A DNA stretch of 18,867 nucleotides from a bacterium (GCA_030632465.1 DAOVUR010000008.1:1-18867); one strand, 5' to 3'. Shown: positions 7,236 to 14,776, counted from the first letter of the stretch. Notes: generated by a model not told the origin, from the sequence alone. Numbers and translations are program-made.

Positions 7236-8189
7236 ATGTTTAAAAACCTTATACCCATATCAATATTATTACTCACACCTTTGTTAACGCAGCAAGCTGC
7301 AGCAATGGGCCGCAGACCACTACCATCCAACAGTCTTGCGGAACTATCGGCAAACCATGATCTTTCAAAGCCAAATCAAGATGACAAGAAAGTTATTCTT
7401 ACTGGCCCTAAGCTCTCACTGATCTTTCATCACGGCAGTCGTCGCTTAATATTTAACAATACACTTATCCTGATGAACGGACCTCTAACAGTAAAGAGTC
7501 AACACTCATTCCTCACAGCAACCGATACAACTGAAACAGTTGCCCCGCTATTAATGCCAGAAAAACTGCTCAGCCAATATCAACCAATAAGAAGTGTGAT
7601 TCTCGATCCCGGACATGGCGGAGCTGATCCAGGCGCAATCGGCAAAGCTGGCGTTAAGGAAAAAGATGTGGTATTTGATATCGCAACACGATGCCAAAAA
7701 AAACTCAACGCCATGGGCATAAAAGCCGTTATAACCAGAAAGAAGAATCGAAATCTTAGTTTAAAAGAGCGCCCTCGCATGGCAAACAAACTACAGGCGG
7801 ACCTTTTTGTTAGTATTCATGCCAATTCATCCAGAAACCGTGCCGCTAAAGGAATTGAAACTCATATCTTACCAGCAGTAAATTTTCCATCCACTGCACC
7901 ATCCAGCTTCTCTAAAACAGCCTGCGCCGGTAACAGCTGGGATAAGATGAACGTACTGCTAGCCTACTCAATCCAGAAATCAACACTTTTAACTACAAGT
8001 GCGGCAGATCGCGGAGTTAGACGCTCACGCTTCTCCGTACTGCGCAACGCGACATGTCCAGCAATCTTGATAGAGTGTGGATTTCTTTCAAACAAAGTTG
8101 AAGAAAAAAATCTAAACAATCCCGTATATAGAGATAAAATCGCAACAGGTATCGCAAACGGGATAAAAGAGCTAGTTAACCTTCAGTAA
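7236..8189 (+). CDS. N-acetylmuramoyl-L-alanine amidase (Amidase_3, AmiC/LytC type)
   Basis: A 317-residue exported peptidoglycan amidase that cleaves the MurNAc-L-Ala bond. Residues 1-24 are a signal peptide (LIPISILLLTPLL...QQAAA). A small N-terminal beta-rich domain (about 50-110) precedes the catalytic domain (about 118-317). Zinc ligands are H127 (LDPGHGGADPGA), E142 (VKEKDV) and H195 (SIHANSS); the catalytic Glu is E280 (LIECGFLSN). The insert carrying a regulatory helix in E. coli AmiA/B/C may correspond to about 210-235. The upstream in-frame ATG (7227) overlaps the -10 box, so ATG 7236 (MFKNLIPISI) is preferred. No Shine-Dalgarno precedes either ATG. Probable role: daughter-cell separation or wall remodelling. 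Confidence 0.93.
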   Translation: MFKNLIPISILLLTPLLTQQAAAMGRRPLPSNSLAELSANHDLSKPNQDDKKVILTGPKLSLIFHHGSRRLIFNNTLILMNGPLTVKSQHSFLTATDTTETVAPLLMPEKLLSQYQPIRSVILDPGHGGADPGAIGKAGVKEKDVVFDIATRCQKKLNAMGIKAVITRKKNRNLSLKERPRMANKLQADLFVSIHANSSRNRAAKGIETHILPAVNFPSTAPSSFSKTACAGNSWDKMNVLLAYSIQKSTLLTTSAADRGVRRSRFSVLRNATCPAILIECGFLSNKVEEKNLNNPVYRDKIATGIANGIKELVNLQ

Positions 8190-8216
8190 TCGTGAAGCGA
8201 CGTTTGGTAGGGCAAT

Positions 8217-8273
8217 ATCTTCCGTTCCAACGGGACAAGCCCGTTGGGGACTATAGTTTTGCAAGTAGCTCAT
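8217..8273 (+). repeat. palindromic dispersed element, single-unit form
   Basis: Starts ATCTTCCGTTCCAACGGG and ends AAGTAGCTCAT. It contains the perfect inverted repeat CCAACGGG (8227-8234), loop ACAAG, CCCGTTGG (8240-8247). It has the same outer ends as the 140-bp form at 1583-1722, lies in the same orientation, and sits 27 bp past the amidase stop. Confidence 0.85.
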
Positions 8274-8336
8274 TTATTACGCCGTGAGATACAGAGAGAG
8301 ACGCATTTAATAGATATATAGACAGAGAACCACCTT

Positions 8337-8364
8337 GAGAACTGTAGACCGAGGACTGTAGACT
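8337..8364 (+). repeat. degenerate 7-bp tandem repeat, convergent gap 2
   Basis: Four heptamers in register: GAGAACT, GTAGACC, GAGGACT, GTAGACT. It lies between the convergent amidase gene and the secreted helical protein gene, just before the stop of the latter. GTAGACT is shared with the copy at 5514-5555. Confidence 0.6.
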
Positions 8365-8371
8365 TCTTTTA

Positions 8372-8920
8372 CTATCTAGTAGCGAGTTTTTCCCACCAGC
8401 CAGCAGCTGACTGAGTAGCACTAGCAGCACCTTGTAGATGATCAGCATCACCATTATAGATACCTGCAGCAGCTTCACATAAGACAGCAGCTTGTTTGCA
8501 TGCGTCAGTACCTTTCTCGCGTGTTTTCACAGACTCTGCCTGAAAAGCAACCTTATCATCAAGATCACCAATTTTAGCACATAGCCTAACTATCTTATCA
8601 TAGTTACCAGAAGCTTTATCAAAATTACTAATTGCACTTGCGCACAATCTAGAGGCTGTAATATATTTTTTTCCAGCACTACGTAATGCGGAGCGACGCT
8701 CATCGGCTGTTTCAAAACTTTCTTGAGTAAGTGCTACAGCTTCTGCCTGTTGCTTGACTGCTTGTTCAAGCATAGCAGCGCCAGCCCATTCACGATTCAT
8801 TGCTGCACGGTTCAGCTGTTCTATAGTAGAGCGGATTTTTTCATTACCATCAGCAGATACTACAGGTGTCAATAAGCAGATCATACCTAACAGACTAAAT
8901 AAGATTTTAATATTTTTCAC
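8372..8920 (-). CDS. small secreted helical protein, function unknown
   Basis: I do not recognise this family. With a GTG start at 8920 the product has 182 residues. Residues 1-24 form a signal peptide (MKNIKILFSLLG...VVSA, with GTG as Met). The mature part is rich in Ala, Lys, Glu and Asp, predicted mostly helical, with four cysteines (LCASA, RLCAKIG, DACKQAA, LCEAAA) and a WWEKLATR end. The frame is open to ATG 8989, but GGAG (8932-8929) lies 8 nt before the GTG, and the signal peptide begins right there, so GTG is preferred. A possible promoter (TTGACC at 8996-8991, 17 nt, AATGCT) lies upstream. It could be a periplasmic adaptor or coiled-coil protein. Confidence 0.75.
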   Translation of the reverse strand: MKNIKILFSLLGMICLLTPVVSADGNEKIRSTIEQLNRAAMNREWAGAAMLEQAVKQQAEAVALTQESFETADERRSALRSAGKKYITASRLCASAISNFDKASGNYDKIVRLCAKIGDLDDKVAFQAESVKTREKGTDACKQAAVLCEAAAGIYNGDADHLQGAASATQSAAGWWEKLATR

Positions 8921-9180
8921 AACAAGCACTCCATAAATTTTGATTGATACTTCTCCAACATATGACCAGCATTTCATGGTTTGCGGCACAGGTCAACCCC
9001 TCACACAGTAATTTTTACTTTTTTTTATTATATTCATTATACCCAGTGATGAAGTTTTTACACCGGAAACCCATAAAATGATTTTTTTTATTGAAAATCG
9101 CAATATTCAATGAGATACTCCCTACTTCTGCCTATGGAAGGTATATAGGATTATTTGAAAACAACTATCAGGAAATAAAC

Positions 9181-10026
9181 ATGGCTTGGTTTAAGAAATC
9201 TAAAAATAATATTGCCGAAGAGAAACCGGAATTATGGAATATATGTCCATCGTGCAAGGCGCATATCTTTAAAGAAGAGTGGGCTGCAGGCCTAAAAGTC
9301 TGCCCGAAATGTAATTACCATGACCGCTTGACCTACCAGGAACGAATCGATCTCCTTCTTGACGATGGCTCTTTCAAAGAGATCAATGCCGAAGTCTCAA
9401 CTAATGATCCTATCAATTTTATTGATGCCAAAGGAAGTTATGCGAAAAAAGCAGCAGCAACCAAAAAGAAAATCAATATGAACGAAGCTGTTGTTACAGG
9501 TTGCGGGAACATAAACGATATCCCAGTTGTTGTCGCTATCATGGACTTCAGGTTTATGGGCGGAAGCTTAGGCAGCGGTACAGGCGAGAAGATCTTACTG
9601 GCCGCCGAGTATGCACTCAGAAATAAACGTCCATATATAATCTTCTCCGCTTCTGGTGGCGCAAGAATGCACGAGGGCATCATCTCCCTAATGCAGATGG
9701 CAAAGACATGTGCAGCTATTGCACGCCTTAATAAAGCAGGCGTACCTTACTTTTCAGTACTAACCCACCCAACCACTGGTGGAGTATCCGCCAGCTTTGC
9801 CACAATCGGTGATTTAAACATTGCAGAGCCAGGCGCATTAATCGGATTTGCAGGTAGACGTGTTATAGAGGAAACAATCAAACAAAAACTACCAGCAGAC
9901 TTCCAGACAGCTGAGTATCTTCTTGAGCATGGATTTCTTGACAAAATCGTCGCTCGTAAAGATATGAAAGACTTCTTTGCTCAACTTCTTCCTTACGCAA
10001 TCAAATCACCAAAAAGGAGACGTTAA
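9181..10026 (+). CDS. accD: acetyl-CoA carboxylase carboxyltransferase subunit beta
   Basis: AccD and AccA form the carboxyltransferase that moves the carboxyl group from biotin to acetyl-CoA, giving malonyl-CoA for fatty acid synthesis. The 281-residue product has the N-terminal zinc ribbon C22-C25...C41-C44 (ICPSCKAH, VCPKCNYHD), then the crotonase-fold domain with GSLGSGTGEKI, SASGGARMHEG, THPTTGGVSASFATIGD and EPGALIGFAGRRVIEET. ATG 9181 (MAWFKKSK) is chosen because AGGA lies 8-9 nt upstream and homology begins there; the open frame to 9091 has no homology. It is first in the operon, and its stop overlaps the next start as TAATG. An AT-rich stretch near 9014-9043 may hold the promoter. 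Confidence 0.96.
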   Translation: MAWFKKSKNNIAEEKPELWNICPSCKAHIFKEEWAAGLKVCPKCNYHDRLTYQERIDLLLDDGSFKEINAEVSTNDPINFIDAKGSYAKKAAATKKKINMNEAVVTGCGNINDIPVVVAIMDFRFMGGSLGSGTGEKILLAAEYALRNKRPYIIFSASGGARMHEGIISLMQMAKTCAAIARLNKAGVPYFSVLTHPTTGGVSASFATIGDLNIAEPGALIGFAGRRVIEETIKQKLPADFQTAEYLLEHGFLDKIVARKDMKDFFAQLLPYAIKSPKRRR

Positions 10027-10427
10027 TGAATCAAAATCTTATAGAGATTGAAACAGAAAAGGTAGTAATCAAACGTTCTGTCAGAGAAAACTATGGTGAT
10101 CTACAGTCATTGGCTGCATCAATACTAAAGCTAGGATTGATCTACCCAGTGATTATTGACAAAAACAGCATACTCATATCTGGCAACAGACGCATAGAAG
10201 CATGCCTAGAAGCAGGAATCAAAACTATTCCTGCAACGCAACTAGACATTGATTATAACTCGGCAGAAGCACTTGAAATTCAGGCTGATGATAATCTATG
10301 CCGACTACCGCTCGCATCGAAAGATTTTGATAAACTTATCGACCTTAAAAAGAACGCCATACATGCTGCCCATAAAACAGGCATCATATCTGGTATTAAA
10401 ACAGCTTTACACCATAAATCTGAATAG
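10026..10427 (+). CDS. stand-alone ParB N-terminal (ParB/Srx-fold) domain protein
   Basis: A 133-residue protein made of a ParB N-terminal domain only. Box I: SLAASILKLGLIYPVII (28-44). Box II: ISGNRRIEACLEAG (51-64), matching the GERR-type nucleotide-binding motif of ParB CTPases as GNRR. Box III: ADDNLCRLPLASKDF (87-101), like the E.NL.R.DL.P.E segment. The helix-turn-helix and dimerisation domains of chromosome-partition ParB are absent, so it is not a classical centromere-binding ParB. Its ATG overlaps the accD stop (TAATG), implying translational coupling, and accA follows after 57 nt. The role is unknown: nucleotide-dependent regulation of the carboxylase operon or an unrelated passenger are both possible. 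A sulfiredoxin is unlikely, since the Srx active-site cysteine motif is absent. Confidence 0.82.
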   Translation: MNQNLIEIETEKVVIKRSVRENYGDLQSLAASILKLGLIYPVIIDKNSILISGNRRIEACLEAGIKTIPATQLDIDYNSAEALEIQADDNLCRLPLASKDFDKLIDLKKNAIHAAHKTGIISGIKTALHHKSE

Positions 10428-10484
10428 TAAACAGAAGAGAGATAGCGCATAGTGCGCAACACCTCCTCCTGAAAGGAAAAAATA

Positions 10485-11441
10485 ATGGACTTAGATTTTG
10501 AAGCACCACTGCTAGACATAGAAAATCGTATCGCCGAACTCGAAGAGCTCGGGAGCGGTTCTGAAATAAAGTTTCGCTCAGAAATAACGGAACTTCGCCG
10601 TAAAGCCAAATCGATCAGTAAGAAAATCTACAAAAATCTTACTCCATGGCAGACAGTACAAGTTGCGCGCCATAAAGATCGCCCGCTTATCAATGACTAC
10701 ATTAAGAATATATGTAGCAACTTTATTGAACTACATGGCGACCGCTGCTACGGAGACGACCAAGGTATCATAGGTGGCTTCGCCACTATTGGTAACCGCC
10801 AAGTAATGCTAATTGGTCATCAAAAAGGCAAGTCAGTAGAAGAAAATCTAGAATGCAACTTTGGTATGGCTAATCCTGAAGGATATCGCAAAGCATTACG
10901 CCTGATGCGCCTAGCAGAACGATACAAACTCCCTGTTGTATCCCTTATAGATACACCAGGAGCCTACCCTGGCCTCGAAGCAGAAGAGCGCGGACAAGCT
11001 GAAGCAATTGCCCGCAACCTCGCAGAGATGTCACAGCTCGAAACACCGATCGTTATTGTTATAACAGGTGAAGGAGGTAGTGGTGGCGCTATAGGTATCG
11101 GTGTTGGTGATTCAATCATCATGCTAGAAAACGCAGTCTACTCAGTAATATCACCAGAAGGTTGTGCATCAATTCTGTGGCGTGACGGTAGCAAAGCACC
11201 TCTCGCGGCAGAAGCTCTCAAGGTGACATCAGATGAACTCTTAAAGCTAAAGGTTATTGACGAAATAATCCCTGAACCTGCTGGTGGCGCACACCGTGCA
11301 AGCGACGAAACAATGATGGCTGTCAAACAGACAATAGTCAAACATATAGATCGCCTAAAACGCGTTGCACCAACTAAGCTGATAAACAAACGTTACGAAA
11401 AATTCGCAGCATTAGGACGTTTCGGAAAGAAAAAACGTTAA
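10485..11441 (+). CDS. accA: acetyl-CoA carboxylase carboxyltransferase subunit alpha
   Basis: The partner of AccD, with the usual length of 318 residues. An N-terminal helical region (1-50, IENRIAELEELGSG) precedes the crotonase-fold domain with ELHGDRCYGDD, GHQKGKSVEENLECNFGMA, NPEGYRKALRLMRLAE, SLIDTPGAYPGLEAEERGQ, EGGSGGAIGIGVGD and the ISPEGCASILWRD motif. A ribosome site AAAGGA lies about 8 nt before the ATG. It is third in the operon and is followed after 57 nt by the biotin-carrier fusion gene. Confidence 0.97.
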   Translation: MDLDFEAPLLDIENRIAELEELGSGSEIKFRSEITELRRKAKSISKKIYKNLTPWQTVQVARHKDRPLINDYIKNICSNFIELHGDRCYGDDQGIIGGFATIGNRQVMLIGHQKGKSVEENLECNFGMANPEGYRKALRLMRLAERYKLPVVSLIDTPGAYPGLEAEERGQAEAIARNLAEMSQLETPIVIVITGEGGSGGAIGIGVGDSIIMLENAVYSVISPEGCASILWRDGSKAPLAAEALKVTSDELLKLKVIDEIIPEPAGGAHRASDETMMAVKQTIVKHIDRLKRVAPTKLINKRYEKFAALGRFGKKKR

Positions 11442-11498
11442 AAAGATCTTATTAACATACTCTTTACATAAACTTTTATAAAAAACGGAGAAAACATT

Positions 11499-13502
11499 AT
11501 GGCAAAAGCAACACCTAAGAAGAAAACAGTTAAAAAGAAAGCTACGACTAAAAAGAGTGTAGCCAAAAAGAGCACAGTGAAAGTTACAGAGAGAAAGAAG
11601 CCTGTAGCAGAAAAGAAACATACACCACTGCACATCACCGACACAACATTACGTGATGCTCATCAGTCGCTCTGGGCAACAAGAATGCGCACAGATGATA
11701 TCATGGAGATCATCGACGTTGTAGATTCCGTTGGTTACTATTCACTAGAGGTCTGGGGCGGTGCAACTTTTGACGTATGCCTACGTTTCCTTCGTGAAAA
11801 CCCATGGGAACGCTTACGCATGATTAAGGCTCGCGCCAAGAAAACACCTCTACAGATGCTACTTCGCGGCCAAAACGTTCTAGGCTACAAGCATTATCCA
11901 GACGATCTACTAGACCGCTTTATTGCACTTGCCTGCGAAAACGGCATGGACATCTTTAGAATCTTCGATGCTCTTAACGATAACCGTAACCTGGAATCAG
12001 CAATTAAAGCCGTAAACAAATATGGCGGTCATGCACAGGGCACAATCAGTTACACGATCAGCCCAGTTCATACTGTAGAAAAATTTGTTGAGATCGCTAA
12101 AGAACAAGTGCAGATGGGTATTGATTCACTCTGTATCAAAGATATGGCCGGTATTTTATCCCCTATCGATGCCGAAGTACTTGTAGGTGAACTTAAAAAG
12201 AACATCGATGTACCTGTTCAAATTCACTCACACATGACTAGTGGTATGGCTATTGCAACATACGTAGAAAGTGTAAAAGCAGGTGCTGGAGCAATTGACT
12301 GTGCGATCTCGCCAATGTCAGGATTCTCATCACAGCCACCAGTAGAAACAATGCTTTCTATCTTTGCTAACACAGAGTTCCATGCTGACCTAGATGTTGA
12401 TGCACTACGGAAGATTACAAAGTTCTTCCTAGGCTTAGCACCATCACGTCAACTAGCACATCACCCAACCAACATTATCGATCCGGAAGTTCTACTCCAC
12501 CATATTCCTGGTGGCATGATCTCCAACCTGCGCTCACAACTTGATCAGCAAGGTGCGCTCGATAAACTTGGCGAAGTAATGGAAGAACTCCCACGTACAC
12601 GTAAAGACATGGGCTATCCTCCACTGGTAACACCAACCAGCCAGGTTGTTGGTGTTCAGTCAGTACTAAACGTACTCTCTGGCGACCGCTACTCTATGGT
12701 AACACAGGAAACAAAAGATTATGTCAAAGGACTTTACGGCAGATCTCCTGCAACAATACCGGCAAACATCAAAAAGAAAATTCTCGGTAAAGAAAAAGCT
12801 ATAACATGTCGCCCTGCTGACCTGCTTGAGCCAATGTTACCAACACTATCGAAAGATATTGATCCAGCACTAGTAAATGGCGAAGAAGATCTAATCTCAT
12901 TTGCTCTCTTCCCTGAGCCAGCACTTGATTTCTTCCGTTGGAGAAACTTGCCAGTAGGAGAACGTCCTACAACACCAGCAGATCTAGAGCGCGAAGCACT
13001 GGATGCAGCCAAAAAACCAAAGGAACAGGCAGAACCATTAATGACAGATCACGACTACTCCGAAATCAATAACCTCATAGAGAAGGTGAATGATCTAGGA
13101 CTAAGCGAACTCACGATCCGTCGTGACGATCTTACCCTCAGCCTAAAAGGTTCAGGACTAAGTGCCGAACGTGGTGATGATGCTCCACAAGCAGCAGCTC
13201 CACGTAAGCCTGCCGCTAAAAAAGCAAAAGCTGCTGCACCAGTAGCAGAAGAAGCTCCTAAAGGTCCATCTATCGATGCACCACTAAACGGAACTTTCTA
13301 CCGTTCATCAGGACCAGGCAAGCCAAACTACGCAGAAGAAGGCGACAAAGTCAAAGCAGGTGATGCAGTCTGTATTGTAGAAGCAATGAAGCTCTTCAAT
13401 CAGATCAAAGCACCATCAAAATGCAAGATTGTGAAATTCCTCGTCGAACATGGTGATGCAGTAGAAAAAGGACAACCACTGGCTATCATCGAAAAGATGT
13501 AG
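11499..13502 (+). CDS. OadA/PycB-type carboxyltransferase fused to a complete AccB-like biotin carrier
   Basis: A 667-residue protein. Residues 1-42 are a Lys-rich tail (16 Lys in the first 40). Residues about 44-305 are the HMGL-type carboxyltransferase of pyruvate carboxylase / oxaloacetate decarboxylase alpha: D48 in ITDTTLRDAHQS, LRGQNVLGYKHY, FRIFDALND, K214 in IKDMAG, metal ligands H243/H245 in HSHMTSG. Residues about 310-515 are the PYC/OADA conserved domain (IPGGMISNLRSQL). Residues 517-551 resemble the N-terminus of AccB (INNLIEKVNDLGLSELTI), an Ala/Pro/Lys linker covers 552-590, and residues 591-667 are a biotinyl domain of AccB type (NGTFYRS, VEAMKL with biotin-lysine K631). GGAG precedes the ATG. 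It closes the accD-ParB-accA operon, with no accC or separate accB. It may carry the biotin for AccDA as well as for its own reaction. Confidence 0.93.
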   Translation: MAKATPKKKTVKKKATTKKSVAKKSTVKVTERKKPVAEKKHTPLHITDTTLRDAHQSLWATRMRTDDIMEIIDVVDSVGYYSLEVWGGATFDVCLRFLRENPWERLRMIKARAKKTPLQMLLRGQNVLGYKHYPDDLLDRFIALACENGMDIFRIFDALNDNRNLESAIKAVNKYGGHAQGTISYTISPVHTVEKFVEIAKEQVQMGIDSLCIKDMAGILSPIDAEVLVGELKKNIDVPVQIHSHMTSGMAIATYVESVKAGAGAIDCAISPMSGFSSQPPVETMLSIFANTEFHADLDVDALRKITKFFLGLAPSRQLAHHPTNIIDPEVLLHHIPGGMISNLRSQLDQQGALDKLGEVMEELPRTRKDMGYPPLVTPTSQVVGVQSVLNVLSGDRYSMVTQETKDYVKGLYGRSPATIPANIKKKILGKEKAITCRPADLLEPMLPTLSKDIDPALVNGEEDLISFALFPEPALDFFRWRNLPVGERPTTPADLEREALDAAKKPKEQAEPLMTDHDYSEINNLIEKVNDLGLSELTIRRDDLTLSLKGSGLSAERGDDAPQAAAPRKPAAKKAKAAAPVAEEAPKGPSIDAPLNGTFYRSSGPGKPNYAEEGDKVKAGDAVCIVEAMKLFNQIKAPSKCKIVKFLVEHGDAVEKGQPLAIIEKM

Positions 13503-13506
13503 AGGC

Positions 13507-13555
13507 AGAAACCAGAAGACGGAAGTCAGAAGACGGAAGTCAGAGGTCAGAAGTC
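13507..13555 (+). repeat. 7-bp tandem repeat (RGARGWC), convergent gap 3
   Basis: Seven heptamers in perfect register: AGAAACC, AGAAGAC, GGAAGTC, AGAAGAC, GGAAGTC, AGAGGTC, AGAAGTC. They lie between the stop of the carboxylase fusion gene and the terminator at 13569. They are related in period and word to the repeats at 5514-5555 and 8337-8364. Confidence 0.8.
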
Positions 13556-13568
13556 AGAATAATAAGCA

Positions 13569-13598
13569 GGGTGAGTTCTTCGGAGCTCACCCTTTTTT
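13569..13598 (+). terminator. rho-independent terminator of the carboxylase operon
   Basis: GGGTGAGTTC, TTCG tetraloop, GAGCTCACCC, with one G-T pair in a 10-bp stem, followed by TTTTTT. It lies 66 nt after the fusion gene stop. Confidence 0.93.
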
Positions 13599-13655
13599 AG
13601 TACAAATAATTTCCACGAATGCACGAATAAAAACCTCAGAGATGTATCATCACGC

Positions 13656-13693
13656 ATCAGTGGTCATTGAGCGGAGCCGAAATGCCCACTGAT
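13656..13693. other. long hairpin next to the aroB stop
   Basis: ATCAGTGG (13656-13663) pairs with CCACTGAT (13686-13693). After one mismatch, CATT pairs with AATG, giving a 13-position stem with a 12-nt loop (GAGCGGAGCCGA). It lies 15 bp beyond the aroB stop and has no T-run in either direction. It may be a 3' stabiliser of aroB mRNA or a dispersed repeat. Confidence 0.5.
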
Positions 13694-13708
13694 CATTCTA
13701 ATCTTAAT

Positions 13709-14776
13709 TCAGCCTATAGCTTTCAGCGCATCTTCTGGCACTTCACAGCCAAAGATAACCTCACCCAGCCTCTTGGCCAGCACAAAGCGTGGCACAGCAT
13801 TAAGCGTCTTCTTATCCGCATCCATAGCTTTTCTTAGTTCAGCCCAGTCAGGCGCATCATCCAGCTTAATAGGTAAGCCAAGCTTATCCAGCAGAGTCAC
13901 AAGACGCTCCGCATCATTTTCACTGAATCCAGAGAGAGCAACCGACAGTTTAGCAGCATAGACCATCCCTAAAGAGACAGCCTCACCATGTAGCCACTTA
14001 TCATAACCAGAAACCGTTTCAAGCGCATGCGCATATGTATGTCCAAAATTAAGAATAGCACGCAAGCCGCCTTCACGTTCATCCTGCGCCACAACCTCAG
14101 CCTTAATCTCGCAACAGCGTTTTACGATTTTGAGGAGAACTGCTTTATCGCGTTTTAACAGCGCATCAATGTTTTGTTCAAAATATTCAAATAAGCCTTT
14201 ATCCCAGATAACGCCATACTTAACCACTTCACCCAGCCCAGAAATATACTCTCGTTCTGGTAATGTATCCAAGCTATCAAGATCAGCAACAACTTCTACT
14301 GGTTGATAAAATGCCCCTACTAAATTTTTTCCTTGCGGTAGATCGACCGCTGTTTTACCACCAACAGAACTGTCAACCATAGCTAAAAGAGTTGTTGGAA
14401 CTTGTAGAAACTGTACACCACGCAAAAATGTTGCAGCAACAAACCCCGCTAGATCACCAACCACACCGCCACCTAATGCTACGATCACCGATCTACGATC
14501 CAGCCCAGCATCAACAGCCTTGCTATAAAGATCTGCTGCACACTCCAAAGACTTGGACAACTCCCCTGCTGGTACAACTGCACTGGTAACGGTTAACCCG
14601 CGCGCCTCAAGCAGAGACACACATCGTTCCATATAAAGCGGTGCCACATTTGTGTCGGACACAACCAAAGCAGTGATTGCACTACTCTCACCAAGAGCAG
14701 TACCTATAGGGAGATCGGAACCAATAGAAATATTATAAGACCTGCTACCTAAATCAACATTTACAAATTCTGTCAT
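13709..14776 (-). CDS. aroB: 3-dehydroquinate synthase
   Basis: AroB is the second enzyme of the shikimate pathway: NAD- and metal-dependent conversion of DAHP to 3-dehydroquinate in the cytoplasm. The 355-residue length is typical. Conserved segments are VVPAGELSKSLE, ALGGGVVGDLAGFVAATFLRG (NAD site), QVPTTLLAMVDSSVGGKTAVD, GKNLVGAFYQP, SGLGEVVKYG, and the metal-binding NFGHTYAHALE and WLHGEAVSLGM. CAGGAG lies 8 nt before the ATG. It is convergent with the carboxylase operon, with tRNA-Leu upstream on the same strand (82-bp gap). Confidence 0.97.
   Translation of the reverse strand: MTEFVNVDLGSRSYNISIGSDLPIGTALGESSAITALVVSDTNVAPLYMERCVSLLEARGLTVTSAVVPAGELSKSLECAADLYSKAVDAGLDRRSVIVALGGGVVGDLAGFVAATFLRGVQFLQVPTTLLAMVDSSVGGKTAVDLPQGKNLVGAFYQPVEVVADLDSLDTLPEREYISGLGEVVKYGVIWDKGLFEYFEQNIDALLKRDKAVLLKIVKRCCEIKAEVVAQDEREGGLRAILNFGHTYAHALETVSGYDKWLHGEAVSLGMVYAAKLSVALSGFSENDAERLVTLLDKLGLPIKLDDAPDWAELRKAMDADKKTLNAVPRFVLAKRLGEVIFGCEVPEDALKAIG

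Noticed and set aside
9091..9180. N-terminal extension of accD
   Set aside because: It has no AccD homology and no ribosome site; ATG 9181 has AGGA at good spacing.
10026..10427. Chromosome-partition ParB or sulfiredoxin
   Set aside because: There is no helix-turn-helix or dimer domain and no parA neighbour for ParB. There is no sulfiredoxin active-site cysteine context either.
11499..13502. Na+-pumping oxaloacetate decarboxylase
   Set aside because: No oadB or oadG membrane subunits are present in the operon; the neighbours are acetyl-CoA carboxylase subunits. The pump could only be considered if they exist elsewhere.
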